DNA from: an uncultured Alphaproteobacteria bacterium
GTDB taxonomy: Bacteria > Pseudomonadota > Alphaproteobacteria > Rickettsiales > UBA1997
Direction: 5' to 3'
Assembly: GCA_903858915.1 (NCBI GenBank)
Contig: CAIOKL010000030.1
Coordinates: forward strand, 1-6,020
DNA: 6,020 bases
Shown: positions 5,297-6,020 of the stretch, in pieces
Layout: each line of letters opens with the position of its first letter
Numbering within the stretch: the first letter of the stretch is position 1
Notes under the pieces: model-generated
Databases searched by the model: none
The model's input: the letters and a program-made list of their open reading frames with translations, nothing else
What the model was told of the DNA's origin: nothing
Made by a program: the position numbers and the translations under genes

Positions 5297-6020
5297 ATGA
5301 TTTCTAACAAAGCCATTGTAGTGCTAATTGGAAATAATGGAACTATTATCACCAAGCATACTGGAAACGCTGTAATCTCTGAATTCGTAGATAAGTTAAC
5401 CGATGAAAATAAGCCAAATTTAACCAATTTTTTTAGCAATTCCAAGGGTTATAAAATTTATATAATGCTCGATACAATCGATCAAACTTATAAGAAAAAA
5501 ACCTATCCGATGATGCGAAGATTTGATCTTGATCGCATTGCTAAAAGAGATTTAGCTTCGGATGGAGATAAAGAGGGATTAAAAAATTATATCATACTAA
5601 AAAATCACAAAACATCCTTAAATTCACAAAAGAAAAGTATACTTAAGAAAGCCGAGCCGAGTAAGTCCGAATGCTTGTTTATAACATCTTCAAAATCTGA
5701 AAATATTGCTACTTGGTTAAATTTTATTTACGAATTACCGAACCGCTTAATTGGAATTTACATGCTTCCAGTTGAATGCTTTAATGTTTTTGTGCAAATT
5801 TTAAAGCTTGATAACCAAACGATGGCGCCTTCGGTTTTAAAATTGAAAGAAAATAATATTTTCTGCCTAGTGATTCAAACCAAAACCGGCGGTGCTAGAC
5901 AAATTGTTTTTTCAAATTCGAGCATCGTTTTTACTCGTGTCGTTAATTATAATTTTGATGAAATTAATTTTGTTGAAAAATATTCACAAGATGTTTATAG
6001 CACATTTGAATACCTCAAAA
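5297..6020 (+). CDS. Uncharacterised protein, possibly linked to a type IV pilus/type II secretion-like locus (3' end missing)
   Basis: An open frame of 241 codons runs from the ATG at 5297 off the right edge. An in-frame stop at 5282-5284 makes this the first possible ATG. Visible landmarks are YIMLDTIDQTY (55-65) with RRFDLDRIAKRDLA (74-87), Trp140 followed by LPNRLIGIYMLPVE (147-160), GGARQIVFSNSSIVFTR (198-214), and a closing acidic EKYSQDVYSTFEYLK (227-241). The order D-x-x-D-Q-x-Y, D-R-x-x-x-R-x-L, W, GIY-x-LP, G-x-RQ, FTR and T-x-x-YL matches, from memory, an uncharacterised family common in proteobacteria (the YRHE..P and GLRQTF proteins) that I associate with pilus/type II secretion-like gene clusters. 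The alternating strands and the LP-x-E motif are reminiscent of the PilM/GspL actin-like fold, but that is inference. No signal peptide or membrane segment appears in the visible part. A lysine-rich linker (about 101-123) replaces a normally more conserved stretch. No Shine-Dalgarno is seen. Confidence 0.8.
   Translation, partial: MISNKAIVVLIGNNGTIITKHTGNAVISEFVDKLTDENKPNLTNFFSNSKGYKIYIMLDTIDQTYKKKTYPMMRRFDLDRIAKRDLASDGDKEGLKNYIILKNHKTSLNSQKKSILKKAEPSKSECLFITSSKSENIATWLNFIYELPNRLIGIYMLPVECFNVFVQILKLDNQTMAPSVLKLKENNIFCLVIQTKTGGARQIVFSNSSIVFTRVVNYNFDEINFVEKYSQDVYSTFEYLK

Noticed and set aside
1..6020. tRNA, rRNA, CRISPR array, insertion sequence or riboswitch
   Set aside because: On reading both strands I saw no cloverleaf with a GTTCRA-type arm, no regularly spaced direct repeats, no transposase motifs and no long structured leader; the largest intergenic gap is 106 bp.

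Overview
The window is AT-rich DNA from a proteobacterium, most likely an alphaproteobacterium of the Rickettsiales or a similar host-associated lineage. The evidence is the low G+C content, A-rich gene starts, the use of TAA by all five genes whose stop is visible, and a VirB3 N-terminus of the kind found in rickettsial type IV secretion clusters. TGG encodes Trp throughout, so the genetic code looks standard. The presence of guaA fits Ehrlichia/Wolbachia-like or environmental relatives better than the genus Rickettsia, which as I recall has lost purine synthesis. This placement is inference from memory, since no rRNA is present.

Layout from left to right: (1) the first 47 codons of virB3, reading left off the edge; (2) a 106-bp divergent intergenic region with two overlapping promoter-like elements; (3) a rightward pair, a class-I aspartate aminotransferase (aatA-like) and coaX (type III pantothenate kinase), 4 bp apart; (4) a 21-bp convergent junction with no recognisable terminator; (5) a leftward cluster acpS-gpsA-guaA (in transcription order) with 18- and 5-bp gaps, probably one operon; (6) an 84-bp divergent spacer with an imperfect inverted repeat; (7) the first 241 codons of a rightward gene that runs off the right edge. 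I recognise (7) only as an uncharacterised proteobacterial family that I tentatively associate with type IV pilus/type II secretion-like loci. No stretch longer than about 110 bases lacks a gene.

Functionally the complete genes are housekeeping. CoaX makes 4'-phosphopantothenate for CoA. AcpS moves the phosphopantetheine arm of CoA onto acyl carrier protein. GpsA makes sn-glycerol-3-phosphate, the backbone that accepts acyl chains for phospholipid. GuaA makes GMP from XMP, and the aminotransferase links aspartate/glutamate and oxo-acid metabolism. The two truncated edge genes are the accessory part: a type IV secretion component on the left and the uncharacterised protein on the right. I did not find a clearly new system in the window. 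The best leads are the right-edge gene, the overlapping virB3/aatA promoters, and the near absence of Shine-Dalgarno sequences.
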